A stretch of DNA of 64,000 bases from Anthostomella pinea (taxonomy: Eukaryota > Ascomycota > Sordariomycetes > Xylariales > Xylariaceae), in the NCBI GenBank assembly GCA_963556695.1, contig CAUWAG010000020.1, positions 3,224,001 to 3,288,000 of the forward strand, read 5' to 3'. The notes below the pieces were generated by a model. That model saw only the letters and a list, made by a program, of their open reading frames with translations, had not been told where the DNA came from and ran no database searches. Below, piece after piece: positions 49,817 to 62,366 of the stretch. The translations under genes and the position numbers were made by a program. How positions within the stretch are numbered: position 1 is the stretch's first letter; every line of letters begins with the position of its first letter.

Positions 49817-51430
49817 TTTTAATTACCTATATATACCGTTAAATTCTTTATAAAAATATATTTAAAAGCTTTATTTATCGCTTTACTTAATATGAAATAT
49901 TTTAAAACGTAAATAAACGTATAAAATCACCCTAAATATATTCGTAGTGTGGGATACAGGGTGCCGTACGGGTGTGTTAGCAGCTGTTCAGGCAGCTGTA
50001 TCTGACCAGAATAGGTGGTCAAAGCTTGAAAGGGGTGAAAGCACCAAATGTAGTAGCTTTAAGAGTGACAGACAAGGCTCCATTGATTGTCAGATCAATA
50101 GATGGGCGAATCTTTATGCTTTGGTGTGTATTTAGTACTAGATTTGGTCCCCAGATCCGATAAACGATTACGCAAGCAATTTACTCCAATATTAGACCCT
50201 GAATTGTGATACGTAGTTTATAATAATCGTTATTAACGGCGCGGAAAAAATACGAGATAATAGATAGTTTAAAAAATTATTAAAGTCGTGTTATATCGAA
50301 AACTTATAAACTTTAAAGCTATTATAAAACTTATCAAAGCTAGGTTGTAAGAAAATTAAACTTTAAGCTTGATTAATGGTAATAAAAGCGTCGTTTGACG
50401 CGTATAAAACAGCCGTTTTTTATTTATTTATAAATATCATTTAAACTGGTGTAATAATTGTATCTTTTATTATTGAATTTTATAAAACGATTGAACGATA
50501 ATCTAATAAAATCTTAATATAAGTTTATTAATTCGTACCGCATTAAGCCTTACGTCGTATACGTTTTAATATTGAATATATCGAATATTTTTTACCTGTT
50601 AATCCGATTAATGAATCAAAAAAAGTTAATATACGTGATTTTAATTAAACGAAATATAAAGGGTTTAAACTTAAAATACCGGCAATAAAACGCGAATATA
50701 TCAACCGTATAATATAAAGATACAAAAAGATTGAAATTAATAAATTATATAATAACATCGAGTAATAAATTATTAAGCTACGTAGATTATAAAAAATACC
50801 GAATATTAAAGTTATAATAATAAGTATAACGAGTTTGTAAATCCATTTATAAACCTAAAAAATAATAAAATTGATTTATAGTTTAAATTTATAGCGACGA
50901 TTTAATTTTAAAATTTTAAAAATCTCGTTATCGGTATAAAGCGGTATATTAAATAAATCAAACGATTGTTATGGGCGTTAACGTCGGCGCCGGCGCTCCG
51001 ATTGACGAGAAGATATTTAACTTTAAAATAAATTAATTGATAATCGATTAACAACCGTTATAAACCTCGTAATATACCTTTTAAAAATATAAAATTAACG
51101 TATCATAAAGTAGTTTTAAGTTATATCTAAAGTATATATTTATATTTATAACGTAATTAACGAAAAATACTAAGGTTTATTACCATTTATATGGTTAAAA
51201 AAATTAACTTAATAATAACGACGATAAAAAACTTATTACGCTTTTAAATTTACGGTCGTATATATTAAATATATAGTCTTAAATAAGTATAAATTAAAGC
51301 TATTTAAAACTATACGTTTAATATATCTAACCGTTAATTTAAAAGCGTGGTTATTAAAACCCGTACTTTTATCACTATCATACACCGGCTGAAAATCATA
51401 TTATGTGTGTGTATAAAAGTAATATAGGGC

Positions 51431-53448
51431 TAGACACCTCGAATATTAAAGGCAGTATTCCACTTCATTGACCTGAGCATAAATACTTATGCCACATGCC
51501 TATGTAAGGTAAAATGTCAATCGCTTGCCAACTGCTTGCTAGCTGCGTGACAGGGCCAATGGCAGCCGCCCATCACTCGGAGACCTGTAGCAGGCCAGTC
51601 CTCCCACTTGATTGGGTGCGTCATGAAACTTCACTTGGCCATTCCCCTCGCCGTTCCATCCTCTCCAAGTGACTCGTCAACATTGAACATCCCAATCTTG
51701 GCCGTTGGTTGAAAGGCCGCACAATCTGGGCAACAGCCTGGGGAGGTTCAACCCCCATTCTGCCAACCTTCCAGTCCCAGAGGCCAGGAAAGTTGAAACC
51801 GTCGCGTATTGTTGCATCTCTCGCAGGCTGACCCGGTTCTGCCAGTGTCATGACAATGCGGGGTTGTTGGTCTCGAAGTTAAGACGACGGCTAACGGATA
51901 AAACGACAAGATCGAGTGCGACTAGTAGCAAGTCTGACCGACTGGCTCTTCGCGACATTCAACATTCTGCTGCGTTTATAGCGCATACGTCAGAAAAGAT
52001 GTTCACCGCCAGCAGTGCCCTGGCAGAGAGAGAGAGCTCCGAGCCGTGAAACATCCATATTCTATTCGCTCGAGTCATACGTGCTCACCCGGCAGTTCAT
52101 CCTTACGTAGTCGACGTTTCAGAGCAACGCACTCTGAGCTCACCATGCGTCGGGGTTGCTCGTTTCAAGTAGACAGGAGACGACCTCAATTGGCCTTTAC
52201 GGCATGCACGATGGAGTTCCCGACAGTGGACACAGAGTGACAGTCTACACGGGACCCTTAGAGTGGGTTCTGCAACGGCGTTCTGCCACTCCATTGTCCA
52301 GTCAACATGGAGGCCAAGCCGGCTTGTTACCAACCAATGTCCCTAGTTGGCTGCTTGTGACCTTGTCAGACCTCTAGGAGGGGGTGTCTGTCGAGTAAGC
52401 CCCCATGAATCAATGCTGGATCACCGAGATCTACAAAGCTGTTGATTCTCGAGACATGATGGGCCCCATCACCCGGCAAAGGTGCGAGGGCGTGGCATGT
52501 CCACCCTCTTGAAAGTTAAAACGAAGGGTGATCCAGTCCATCGGACCATCGTGGGATTCTTTTCTTCGTCTCAAGATTAACTCAACAGCCAACTCGATAG
52601 CCCGTTGGAGATTCCTGGGAATTCCTTTCGATCCATATAGGCCAGACCCGGACAATCGGACTAAACCACGCAGGCTTGCAACCTATTTTCAGACTACAGA
52701 TCCTAGCCCCACGAGGAGCCCCGCAAGGAATCATGAGCCGACGATAGAGGGATCGAGAGGATTTGAAGGTTCCTGGCACAATCTGGCACAGCACAAGCGC
52801 AATAGTGGCGCTTCTGGTCTGGTTGTTGGTTGTTGGTGGTGAGATTCTATTCGCCTGCGCGGCTCTTATCAGATAACGTCGAGGTTATCGACTGGAACGA
52901 AGCATCCCTTCGTGGGACGATGTCATCTGTGTGTTCTGGGAGCCGTCGGTCACCTCGTTGGGTCTATATTTCCTGGTGAGCGTCGTCTCGGAACCTGAGG
53001 CCATATAACCACTCGAAGGAACCCCCGTCGATCAATCCTTCGGTGATTGATTGAGTTCTTTCTCCCTCTACTGTCGCCGATTCCGTCGATTTCATCCTGG
53101 AAAACAGTCGTCATTTTCAGCGGTTGCTTAGGAGAATCCACAATCCTCCATCCACGACAGGCAACAAAATAATCTTCTTTCGGGGCTGGCCTCTTCCTCC
53201 TCGCGAGCGAGATTCATTATTAGTATTCGCTCTTCCCGCGCGGAGCTCGGGACTTGCGAGCTCTAACGGGTTTTCGGTTTTTCTTTTATAAGGGTGCAAA
53301 GAGAAGCAATCCTTGGCGTGTGTTTGACAGCTTGTCGTCAGAGTCCCAACGAGTCGGTAACAAAATACGACGCCTCTTGATTAATTACCCTACACGCAGC
53401 CGTCGCGCTACCACCCACCACAGACGGGCAACCACACGGAATGCCAGC
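51431..53448. other. intergenic region
   Basis: Base composition returns to normal. Only short, motif-free frames are present on both strands. The last 200 bases are the leader of the next transcription unit. Confidence 0.5.
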
Positions 53449-53548
53449 ATGGCCCACGTGGTACGCGAGTTGGACCTCAACGCCTACTACGGCAGCCATA
53501 CCATGATGGACAAGATGAACGTGGTGCCGGGTTTAAAGACGAGCACCG
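53449..53548 (+). CDS. possible small first exon or upstream ORF
   Basis: From an ATG in good context (CCAGCATGGCC) the frame reads MAHVVRELDLNAYYGSHTMM, then DKMNVVPGLKTSTG, and reaches a GTGAGT donor at about 53549. Using acceptor TTACAG at 53707 would put it in frame with the GNAT-like gene and add about 60 residues before its ATG. No CTAAC branch point precedes that acceptor. It could be a 5' exon of that gene, a separate short protein, or chance. Confidence 0.3.
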
Positions 53549-53907
53549 GTGAGTTACATACCTTAGCTTTTCATATCTTCATCATTCATTCAACCATTTC
53601 ATTGGCATGCTCGCGTACCTCCTTGCCATTCTTATCGCAATTCGCATTCACTTGCATACCTCTGGGTTGTGTCTATCCCAAGTAGAGAGACAGCGTAAAG
53701 GTTACAGTGTACCTAAGTTATCAAACTTGCTCTCAGAACCTAAACGGCCTGCAAACCAAAGTTCGACGCAGCCACGATTCTCCAGATCATCACTGTTGCA
53801 CACTTCGCCGGTACCGACCCAAAACTGACCAAAGTCCCGTCCCAGCATTCTTCACTTTCCTACGGGCCAACCTCGTCGTCAACCCCTCCGCCGTATCGAC
53901 GCCCACC

Positions 53908-54855
53908 ATGGAGCCCACATCCTCACCACTGCTCCCGCTGCCCTCGGCGTCACCTCTGGTGACAGTTGACGGCCCGCCCCAAAACGGACATGGGCTGCAC
54001 GCCGTGCCGGACGACCTACCTCCGCTCGCGGTCGGCCCGCTGACATCCGAGCCCGACAAGGTCGCTGCCCTGCAGCTCATCGCCGACTCGATTGCGCAAC
54101 AGCGCCAGTCGGCGTCGCGGAACCTCATCTTCCACCCGTACCTGCTGGGCCTCTTCGCCGCCGGCCTCGGGCTCGCCTACCAGTACTCGTGGCGGCTGAA
54201 GCGCGATCTCGGCACCGCGCTGCTGCTGCACTCGGGCGTCATCATGATCTACCTACTCACCATCCGCTACTTCACGGGCGAGTATGTGCAGGTGGCCGAG
54301 AATCTAAAATGGAGCTGGCTGGTGCACGACCGCTACCCCGACGCCGGCAACAGCAGTCATAGCAACACCCACAGTCGCACCAACAGTCGCACCCACTCTC
54401 GCAACAACAGCAACAGCAGCAACATCAGCAACCACGGCCCCGACGAAGACACGATAATCGGCGTGCACTTCGGCAGCGCCCTCATCGGCGCCCTAGTCCT
54501 GCGCCTCGAGCCGAGCCCGTCCGTGGCGGGCGGCGGCGGCGGCGGCAGCAACCGCAAGCGCGCGCGCAGCTCGGTGCTGCGCGGCGGGCGCGGCGTGATT
54601 CGTGCCTGGACGGTTAAGCTCAAGTACCGCGGCAAGGGCGTCGGTGCCGACCTGCTGCACGAGGCGGTGCGCGCGACGCGCGAGCGGTGCGGCCGTGACG
54701 CTGGAGTGGGGTTTGCCAAGGAGCATGCTAACAGCACCATGGTGCTGCCCGAGGTGTTCAACGGACCCTTCCGCAGGAGCGAGCAGAGGGCCGCGAGGGC
54801 GCTAGAGGACGTGCTGGGCGAGTGGGAGGGCGGCAAGAGGAGGCGGAGGAACTGA
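53908..54855 (+). CDS. GNAT-like acetyltransferase with two membrane segments
   Basis: A single exon encodes 315 aa from ATG 53908 (CCCACCATGG context). Two hydrophobic segments lie at about residues 72-92 (YLLGLFAAGLGLAYQYSW) and 102-125 (ALLLHSGVIMIYLLTIRYF). The acetyl-CoA loop of GNAT motif A is recognisable as YRGKGVGADLL (about residue 240), followed by a helix and GVGFAKEHANSTMVLPEVF. A Ser/Asn/His/Arg-repeat stretch and a poly-Gly run interrupt the middle; they are low complexity and probably loops. The C-terminus is very basic (GGKRRRRN). Substrate and membrane are unknown. The frame is unbroken and GC-rich, in contrast to the AT-rich block 2.5 kb to the left. Confidence 0.7.
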   Translation: MEPTSSPLLPLPSASPLVTVDGPPQNGHGLHAVPDDLPPLAVGPLTSEPDKVAALQLIADSIAQQRQSASRNLIFHPYLLGLFAAGLGLAYQYSWRLKRDLGTALLLHSGVIMIYLLTIRYFTGEYVQVAENLKWSWLVHDRYPDAGNSSHSNTHSRTNSRTHSRNNSNSSNISNHGPDEDTIIGVHFGSALIGALVLRLEPSPSVAGGGGGGSNRKRARSSVLRGGRGVIRAWTVKLKYRGKGVGADLLHEAVRATRERCGRDAGVGFAKEHANSTMVLPEVFNGPFRRSEQRAARALEDVLGEWEGGKRRRRN

Positions 54856-55382
54856 ACTGGTTTGATGTAGACCTAGACGGGTATGGATCTAGAGGGGTGG
54901 CCCAGGTAGAATTGGGTAGAGGCGAGGAGAGGAGTGGGAAGTTCTGGCTGGCAGTGGCGTTCATTGGGCGGGCTTTTCCTTAGAGCGATCAAAATACCCC
55001 CTTCGTTTATGTTACAGAATAGTCCATGGCAGAAGCATTTGATTCGGCATTTGATTCTTTGGTTTCATTCATGTGCCATCAATGCCATGCAGGCAATGTG
55101 TGACTGCAATATCGGGGTATCATCATTCATACATGCATGCAGTGGCCCCTTCCTCGTATATGCTCTGCGTCGAGTCTCTGCCAACAGTCGTACCAAGCAA
55201 GTTTCGAGCGTTTGGACCAACCTTCCAAGTGTCCATTTGAGCTGACATCAGTCGCAAAGTAGGAGTCCTCCAAAGTCATTCCAACGGCCAATATGCGCCA
55301 AACCAGAGAGCTTTCTGCCCACACAATCCCTCAAGACATGCTCTGCTCTGTTCCGGCATGTGTACATAGTGCCATCCGTCGT
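54856..55382. other. convergent intergenic region
   Basis: This lies between the 3' ends of the GNAT-like gene and the H4 variant. No feature is supported. Confidence 0.5.
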
Positions 55383-56190
55383 CTAGGTCTTCGCGGCAGG
55401 GGCTTTTTGGACGGTCTTGATATCATCGAAACCGTAAATGGGCCGCCCGATTCGGCGGAGCGCGTGCAGTACCTGCAGGTAGGTGTCTCCTTGTCAGTAC
55501 GCAGTCCGAGACCAATGAGACGATAGGCGCGGAATGCGGATGGGAACGTACATCTCCGACAGTGACGGTCTTGCGTTGTCGGTACTCGGTGAAGGTTACG
55601 ACATCGCGGATGATCTGGCGGTACGTCAGTGACCTCGACTCGACTTCGGCCTCGACCTCGACCTCGCATGCGTGCGGGCGGGCCATAGTGCATGTACGTA
55701 CCCTCGTCATTCGTTCTTTCATCGCCTCGCGGACCGCCTCGTAGATCTGGCCTGAGATACGCTTCACGCCTTCACGACGGGCCAGCCGTCTGAATACATG
55801 TATGTGTTAAATCGTCATCATCTCGAGGGCTCGAATGAAGCGCGGAGGTGAGGGCGGCGGGGATGTACCTGATGGCGGGCTTGGCTGTGAATTGCGCGTG
55901 AGCAGGTGCGTCATGAAGGAGCGGTTTTCTGGGGAGGAACTGACTGATACCCTGGATATTGTCTCGGAGGATCTTACTGTGGATAGTCAATATCGCAATT
56001 TCGTAATTGGAACAGGTGCGCTGCGCCGTACCGGTGTCTCTTGGTGCCCTGTGCACGCCGGTGGTTTAGTCGCCGGTGCTCGAAATTCACGGTCGGGATG
56101 GGGTCGCGAGGCACTTACGCCTTTGCCGCCCAGGCCTTTGCCTCCTAGGCCCTTGCCACCCTTGCCGCGAGGGTCGATTTTGCCCGGCAT
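55383..56190 (-). CDS. histone H4 variant
   Basis: A six-exon gene, easily missed because no exon exceeds 90 nt: 56190-56119, 56020-55945, 55884-55869, 55789-55702, 55614-55552 and 55472-55383; 405 nt, 134 aa. All joins have GT-AG ends and keep frame. The tail starts MPGKIDPRGKGGKGLGGKG. The core reads [20 protein letters not shown], then REGVKRISGQIYE, IIRDVVTFTEYRQRKTVTVG and DVLHALRRIGRPIYGFDD, with an extra C-terminal extension (IKTVQKAPAAKT). Canonical H4 is 102-103 aa; the segment between tail and core (RTCSNYEIAILTIHS) is an insertion or a mis-called exon-2 start. Exon 3 is only 16 nt. Divergent H4 variants are known in filamentous ascomycetes such as Neurospora (hH4v), and this appears to be one. 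Its chromatin role is unknown. Confidence 0.85.
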
Positions 56191-59026
56191 TGTGTCGGTT
56201 GCCGTAGCGCGCAAGGTCCAAGACACAGATAGCGGTGCGAGGGTCGAGTCGGCGCGGAGAGGATGGTGGTGCGTGCGTTGTTGTACAATGGGTATTGACT
56301 TTCTTCGAGTCCGGGTGGGGAGCAACCGTCGCGCGGGAGGTTGAATGAGTGTGGACACGCATGTGAGTGGTGGCGAGCTCTGAGGCAGCCCATGCTCCCG
56401 TTGCCGAAGTGGGGCGCCGATAAGATAGTGGGAGACGCTAGCCCTTGAGCTTGTATCAATGTACAGAAGCAGTTGAATCCAGATGTCTGCAAGCAGCCTC
56501 TGCCGTGCGAATGGCGGGCAGTAGGTATGCTGTCAGTCTGTAGCAGAACCATACTGTATATTGCAAGCCTCTCAGGTTTATGCGATCAACAAGGCTCAGC
56601 TGTACTGGTCAAATTCCATCAAGGAATAGCTGCTGCCGTCCTAACTGAATCGTCGACTCCAGGACAACTCCTTCAATGTTACCGGCGGCATTCATGGGTT
56701 AGGGGGCAGTGACCAACGGTGTCGCAGAGCGTTGACGACAGACGAGGCGAGACCACGAGTTGCCAATTAGACACTGTTTCCGGTACCTCTGCGTACGCTG
56801 ATTTCTTCCTTGAATGATAGTTCACCTCCTGTCGTTACTGTGATAGGCACCAAGATGCTGTTGAGTTAGAGGACAGCTGATCCCCATAATATCTGGCAAT
56901 GTGAAGAGTGGTCGTGATATGCGCGTAGGGGGGCATCAGAGCGACAAGTTGACAACTCTAGCCTGGAAGTGGCGAAGATTGATGCTGAGTTATCATGGTC
57001 ATCATGTCATCATGTCATGTCCGTGGCCTAGATTTGGGTAGGACCTCCTTGGTGTCTGTTATCGTCTGTATATCGGCGATGAAGACTCTATGAAGCGGAA
57101 GGAACCAGGGGTCTCCAAAGAGATGAGAGACACCTGCATTATAGAGGTGTACAGTGACCTAGGTGTAGCCGGTCTCTGTCAGTGTGACCTCAGATCACGA
57201 CCTGTCAGCGAGGTTAACTAATAAGTGTATATCGAGTGATAGTAGGACTCGAGCAGAGTAGCAGCATCAGCATCAGCATCAGCTGGGCGGGTTGGCGTTG
57301 GTTTGACTGCTTCGCGCTATCACCCATGGATCTCTTGGACACTCCAGCTGTTGACGGTAGGCCCTGTAACAAACAAGCACTTACATGCTATCGAAGTGAC
57401 CAGGGTACGGGGAAAATATGGCAAAGTCTCCAGAGTACATGCCGCGGATGGTCTCTGAGACTACGCGGATGGAAGAGAGCCCTGGGCTTCCTCTAGAGGA
57501 TCGTGTTGTATCAAGTTCCAGGCCCGTTATTCATGGATGTGTCGGTTTCCCGTCGTTTCGGCGGTTATCACGGGCGGTCTCTATGCTATTCTAGACAGTT
57601 AAGATACGCTTACAGATTTAATTGCTGTGGACTGAGCTTCCAAAGGGTGTCGAGGCCGTTCATTGTCTTCCTGTTGATTGCTGTCCGCACAGATGGAATA
57701 GGGATACCTAGTCTCTCTCGCTGCCGAACGAAGTAAGAGTAGGGGGGTAGCACGTTACTCTGCCAAGTTTTGCTATATCCCTTGGTTGCTGTTCATCTCC
57801 TGAGTTATTCTGTCATAGCTCCAATGATCCTGGTACCTTTGTGATGCGTCCACTGCTTTAAGAGAAGTCATCGCCATGGAAGTTGACTTGTTCTTGAAGA
57901 GGCGGATTGCTATGGGTTTCTTGTAGCTTGACATTCCGCTTCACTGTGGGACTCGATATACAATCTGTGCTTTAGCAATCCAAGAGCACATATAACTGTT
58001 ACCATCTTAGTATATTCACCCATTACATAGTAGTGGCAACCATAGAATACCAACACCAGACCGTACGATTCTCTCCTTATGCCAGAAGAGACCACGACCT
58101 ACATCATCAGCCCAAGCCCAGCCCCTGATTCGTATAGACTGCTGTCTCGGGGCTCTCCTCTGGAAGCCACGGGTTGCCCGTATCAAACGACGAGAAAGTC
58201 TGGCTAGAGCCGAAGCGCCCTCGTCAGGATCTAGGCGATCGACATCGCGGGGGCGATATACGAGCCCTCTGCCAGAGCTTAGTTTGTGGGTAGTCGTATA
58301 CCGAATGCCAATGACACCACCAGCTGTGACAGCGACACTCCCAAATACCCCCAAGGTTCATGACCAAACTCATCACAAAGGACCATGAGTGGTCCACCTC
58401 CGGCGACCCGGGGTGTTAGCTGCGCCGATTGGTCGTTTCAATTGAGTCCCAATACGCTGGCTGGCATATATATGCCGTTGTGCGCGAGTGGGTGAGATCG
58501 TTTCGACTGTCAGTCCTCGAGTGGCCAGCTTACGCCTTGGGTGATGGGCTGCGGCATATTATTGGCTGGGTTTTACGACGATACATCGTAAACATGATGG
58601 TCGTTGAGGGCGCGTATAGCTAGTCACATACATGTCAAAAGGTGATTCAGCGTGGCTGGAGCCAGTCATATGCCATTGCTTTGGCAGTGCCGTCTTTCAA
58701 GACTTAATCTATACTGGCAGTAAATCGACTCCATTGATAGCGCAATACCGCATTGTCCCGTAGCGAGTGTCTATGGCCCTGTGTGCCTTCAGTGACACGA
58801 ACACCGCTGCCCCATTATGCTACCTACTGAGAGATGCGCAATCCAGACTAATCTCAGTTGACGAGTCCTTCCGGGTTGAGGCGAGAGGCAAGACAGAAAA
58901 TTGTCTTCATCTATTTCCAACGAAGCAACGATACCATGAACCCCGTATGAGACTGGTCGGGAGCTTATCCACCTCGAACTAAATAGGGTGTTGTGCTTTG
59001 ATGCCTGCCGATCACTTACTTTTCTC
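56191..59026. other. intergenic region
   Basis: About 2.8 kb in which I find no convincing gene. The 112-codon minus frame at 58354-58016 begins with TTG and has no upstream ATG. A CAGCAT tandem lies near 57262-57282. Confidence 0.5.
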
Positions 59027-60370
59027 TCATGCGTGACTTGGAGCGTCAGTAGAGGAGATGAAAGTGGCTTCGGAGAATAGTCGTCCCTCTTCTGTAATCT
59101 CTTGATCTCCAATCTTGAGCCTAAGAGTGACGGGCTTCGAGCGAGGAGAGAACTACATTTTATGTTAACAGCTGACAACGCGAAAGCCAATGGTGCTTGT
59201 GGAGTGCTTACCTGGTATATGTACGGCTTGGTCCCGGCCGCGCCAGCGACAATCTTCTTGACAAATCCCGGAACTTCTTCCATGACGTCGATACGGTCGA
59301 GTCTTTCATCTAGAGGTCCTTCCATGAGCGCTTCCACTGCCTTGCCATCCTTCGTGGTTCCGGTCCAGGTGAACTTGACATCCGTTGGTTCGGGCCACTC
59401 ATTCTCATCGTCTTGCTTCGTCTTGGTATGTTCGGCCTTGCATGTGGTGCCAGCAGTGATGATCTCACCGTCCTTTACTAAACCACCAACACTAACAACC
59501 GACGTGCCGTATGAGGGGGGAGTCGTAAACTCCATCAAGACTGCGGAACAGGTCGGGCTCTGGAAGTCGGCAAAAGTCCAGCGCGCTGCCGCATGATGAG
59601 GCTTCATGCCCTGGAGGGCATGTACGAAGAGAGCCTTCCCCTTGAAATCGACAGGGCCGTCCTGCGTCGTGATGCTTCCCTCAGCTTCACATCTGGGCCA
59701 GAATGCATGTCTCATAGTTCCCCATGGATTCGATAGGTCCGTGCCAAACAAGGTCTTGCCATCTTTGCCCGCTACGAAGCCAGGGGCTGTCCTGGTCACC
59801 TTAAGGTTGACGATGGCCCTCGCGTCGGTCATCGACTTGATCGTATACGAGTTTCCATCTTCCGAGAGTTCGAGCGCACAGTCGTTCGCGTAGAAGCCGG
59901 TCTTGTCCTCGCTGAACTCGATGTCGCTCAACGGGGTGGAACACCAGAGATGGGGCTTCGAGCCGTCGGTGTAGAAGATCTTGGAGTTGAACTGGCAGGT
60001 AGTCCGGATGCCACTTCACGACTTGTCAGCTGGTTGGGATGCAGTTGAGCAGACAGCCGTAGATCATACGCCACGTTACTATAGATGACCTGCGCAAGAG
60101 CCAGATGGCCACTGTCGGCGGTGAAGTAGAAACTCTGCGTCTCGACGCAGGTCGAGTCCATGGCCTCCCATTCCATATCGTTCCGGGTCAACTCGGTGTA
60201 GGGCGTGGACTTGGCATCTTCGGCGACTGACTTCATGGCCGACGGACCATATATGGGCTCTTCCGTGCCGACGACATTGGCCAGGCTGGACGAAGAAACA
60301 TTAGCACAGATGATATATAGGGGAACGGGTGTGATCTCCTGACTAACGTTTGCTTTGCCCAGTTGAACAT
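59027..60370 (-). CDS. SVF1: survival factor 1 (Svf1-like)
   Basis: There are four exons: 60370-60348, 60285-60070, 60013-59212 and 59152-59027; 1167 nt, 388 aa, the usual length. The 23-nt first exon (MFNWAKQ) is typical. Recognisable blocks are [34 protein letters not shown] (across intron 2), [65 protein letters not shown] and [13 protein letters not shown]. The C-terminus is [20 protein letters not shown]. In yeast this two-domain lipocalin-like protein binds Golgi/ER membranes through its N-terminus and transports ceramides; it is also required under oxidative stress. The amphipathic N-terminus is conserved here. The gene appears intact. Confidence 0.93.
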
Positions 60371-60810
60371 GGTTGCTACTGCGGTACTGAGACTGAGACA
60401 GACTATCAAGTGTAGGTAGAATATGGAAGAAATATGTGACAGAACGTAGGGAGTTCAGGTTTATCAAAGATAAAAAGGGGAGAAGCGGTCATGCAGCCTG
60501 TACGAGGTAGCAAGCGGTCCTGCCCATCCACAATGTGTAGGTCAGTCCCTGAAGGCGGGCTTCGAGTTGGCGGGCTGGCGGGCTGGCGGGGCAGCTAATC
60601 AAATGTCATAAATGTGGCGCAGTTAGCTTATCCGGATTCCGTCCAGCATGTCTCGAGGTCGCGTGGCTCCAGCTTCAATGTGGGTCGGGTGTGGCTTGTA
60701 CGATTTTCTTGAGCTTTGCATCGGATTGGATTTGGATGGGCAAGCCAATTGCGCAAAGAAACCCGACCTGGCGCATTCACCAACCCCAACCCCAGTGAAT
60801 CGCCTCCAAG
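60371..60810. other. SVF1/uL11m divergent promoter region
   Basis: The two flanking genes are transcribed away from each other, so both promoters lie here. Only a GGCGGGCT tandem (60570-60594) stands out. Confidence 0.5.
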
Positions 60811-61343
60811 ATGTCAAAGGCACGCGGCTCTGGTGCCGTCGACCAGATTGTCAAGCTCATCGTGGGAGCCGGCCAGGCCAGTCCCAGCCCTCCAGTTGGC
60901 CCTGCGTTGGGGAGTAAAGGAGTTAAGTCCATGGACTTCTGCAAGGTAAATCAGGATCACAACCGCCGATAGAGCATCGCAACAGTATAGCTTACCTCGT
61001 TCTATAGGAGTTCAATGCACGCACAGCACACATTAACCCGGGCATACCGATGCCGACGCGAGTTACCGTACGCGCAGACCGATCGTTCCACTTCGACATC
61101 CGAACACCGCAGACCTCCTGGCTTTTGAGGAACGCGGCGGAGATACCTGTTGGCAAGAAAGGAAAACGGAAAGGAGCGAGCAAACCTGGGCACGAAATAG
61201 TGGGCACCGTCACCTTGAAGCACGTCTACGAAATCGCAAAGATCAAGCAGTCGGAGCTCCGCTTGTCAGGGCTGTCTTTGGAAGGGCTTTGCAGGTCTAT
61301 CATCTACCAAGCGAAGTCGATAGGGATCGCGGTAGTCGCCTGA
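60811..61343 (+). CDS. MRPL19: mitochondrial ribosomal protein uL11m
   Basis: There are two exons, 60811-60945 and 61008-61343 (donor GTAAAT, acceptor ATAG), 471 nt, 156 aa. The N-terminal domain carries the L11 signature [20 protein letters not shown], then FCKEFNARTA across the intron. The C-terminal domain has [14 protein letters not shown], the basic [14 protein letters not shown] stretch and the rRNA-binding helices ([31 protein letters not shown]). Length and the mitochondria-like N-terminus ([11 protein letters not shown]) fit the organellar protein of the large subunit rather than cytosolic L12. It builds the stalk base near the GTPase-binding site. The symbol follows the yeast orthologue. 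Intact. Confidence 0.92.
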
Positions 61344-62361
61344 GTACATGTCAGAACGACTGTAATGCTGGAGAGTTGGGGACGGTGGATGTAGGGGACT
61401 GGCCGCTTCGGTGCAGAAAACAGCTTGAAGCTGACGTATGTATAAACTGTATCTTGAAAGGCTGTACGATATGGGATGTAAACAAAGGGTCTTTGGACTG
61501 ATCTAATACCAAATCAATGCGACAAATGCACGCAAGACACTGCCGACCGCAGCCACGATCTCTATTCATATAGACTTTCCTCACGGCAGAGAAGAGCTCG
61601 TATCTTCTCAAAGGACCACACCAGGGCACAGTAGTCACACAGCCATACGATTCGAACAAACTCTACAGCAGCAGTAATTCGCTTCTGATGCATCTTCGCC
61701 AATGTCGAAAATGGTCATACTTCGGTTCAGTGGTTTCGGCCCTTCTTGGAGATGACATAGACATCATGACATCAAAAGATGGCAGAAACCTTAACACCCA
61801 GGTCTGAGTGCATCGCCAAGAACCAACTTCAACATACGAATGCCATCTGAGCTGTTTGGATGTATATCATCTGAACTGTGAGTTAGAACAAAGGTAACTT
61901 GATAAATCAGAGCGATCATCGGCTTCTACACGTACAGGTCGACCCCTGAAATCATGTACCGTGGGGCCAGTTTCGACAGGGAGCCCTGTGAAGTGACAGT
62001 ATATAAGGACTAACACTCCCCAAACCGAGAAAATACTTCAGATCTCTTCTTGTTAAAATAGAACGTCAAACTATCGAGTCTTGCTACAAGCTTATCAGCT
62101 CGCTCTGGGCAGTGCTGCGCACTGCCTAGATAGTAGGGGCTAACGCATCCTTTTAAAACACGACTACTTGGAAGGTACTTAGAAACAGCTGGCATTACCA
62201 CCTAAAAACAGGTACCATTCATTAAACGCTGCTTTACGTATACGGGAAGGGCCCGACCACCTGGTATTACCACTACCACCACCTAGTATCACTATTACTA
62301 CCTGGTATCATTATTACTACTCAAAATTATTAATACTACTACTTAATGCTAATATTACATA
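61344..62361. other. intergenic region entering repeat-rich DNA
   Basis: No gene is supported. A perfect 8-bp-stem hairpin (GGCAGTGC TGC GCACTGCC) lies at 62108-62126. From about 62200 the sequence is rich in degenerate (TTACTA)-like trinucleotide repeats that continue on the far side of the solo LTR. Confidence 0.5.
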
Positions 62362-62366
62362 CTATT

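Noticed and set aside
58016..58354. 112-codon minus-strand frame with a hydrophobic start
   Set aside because: It begins with TTG, has a stop just upstream in frame and no ATG.
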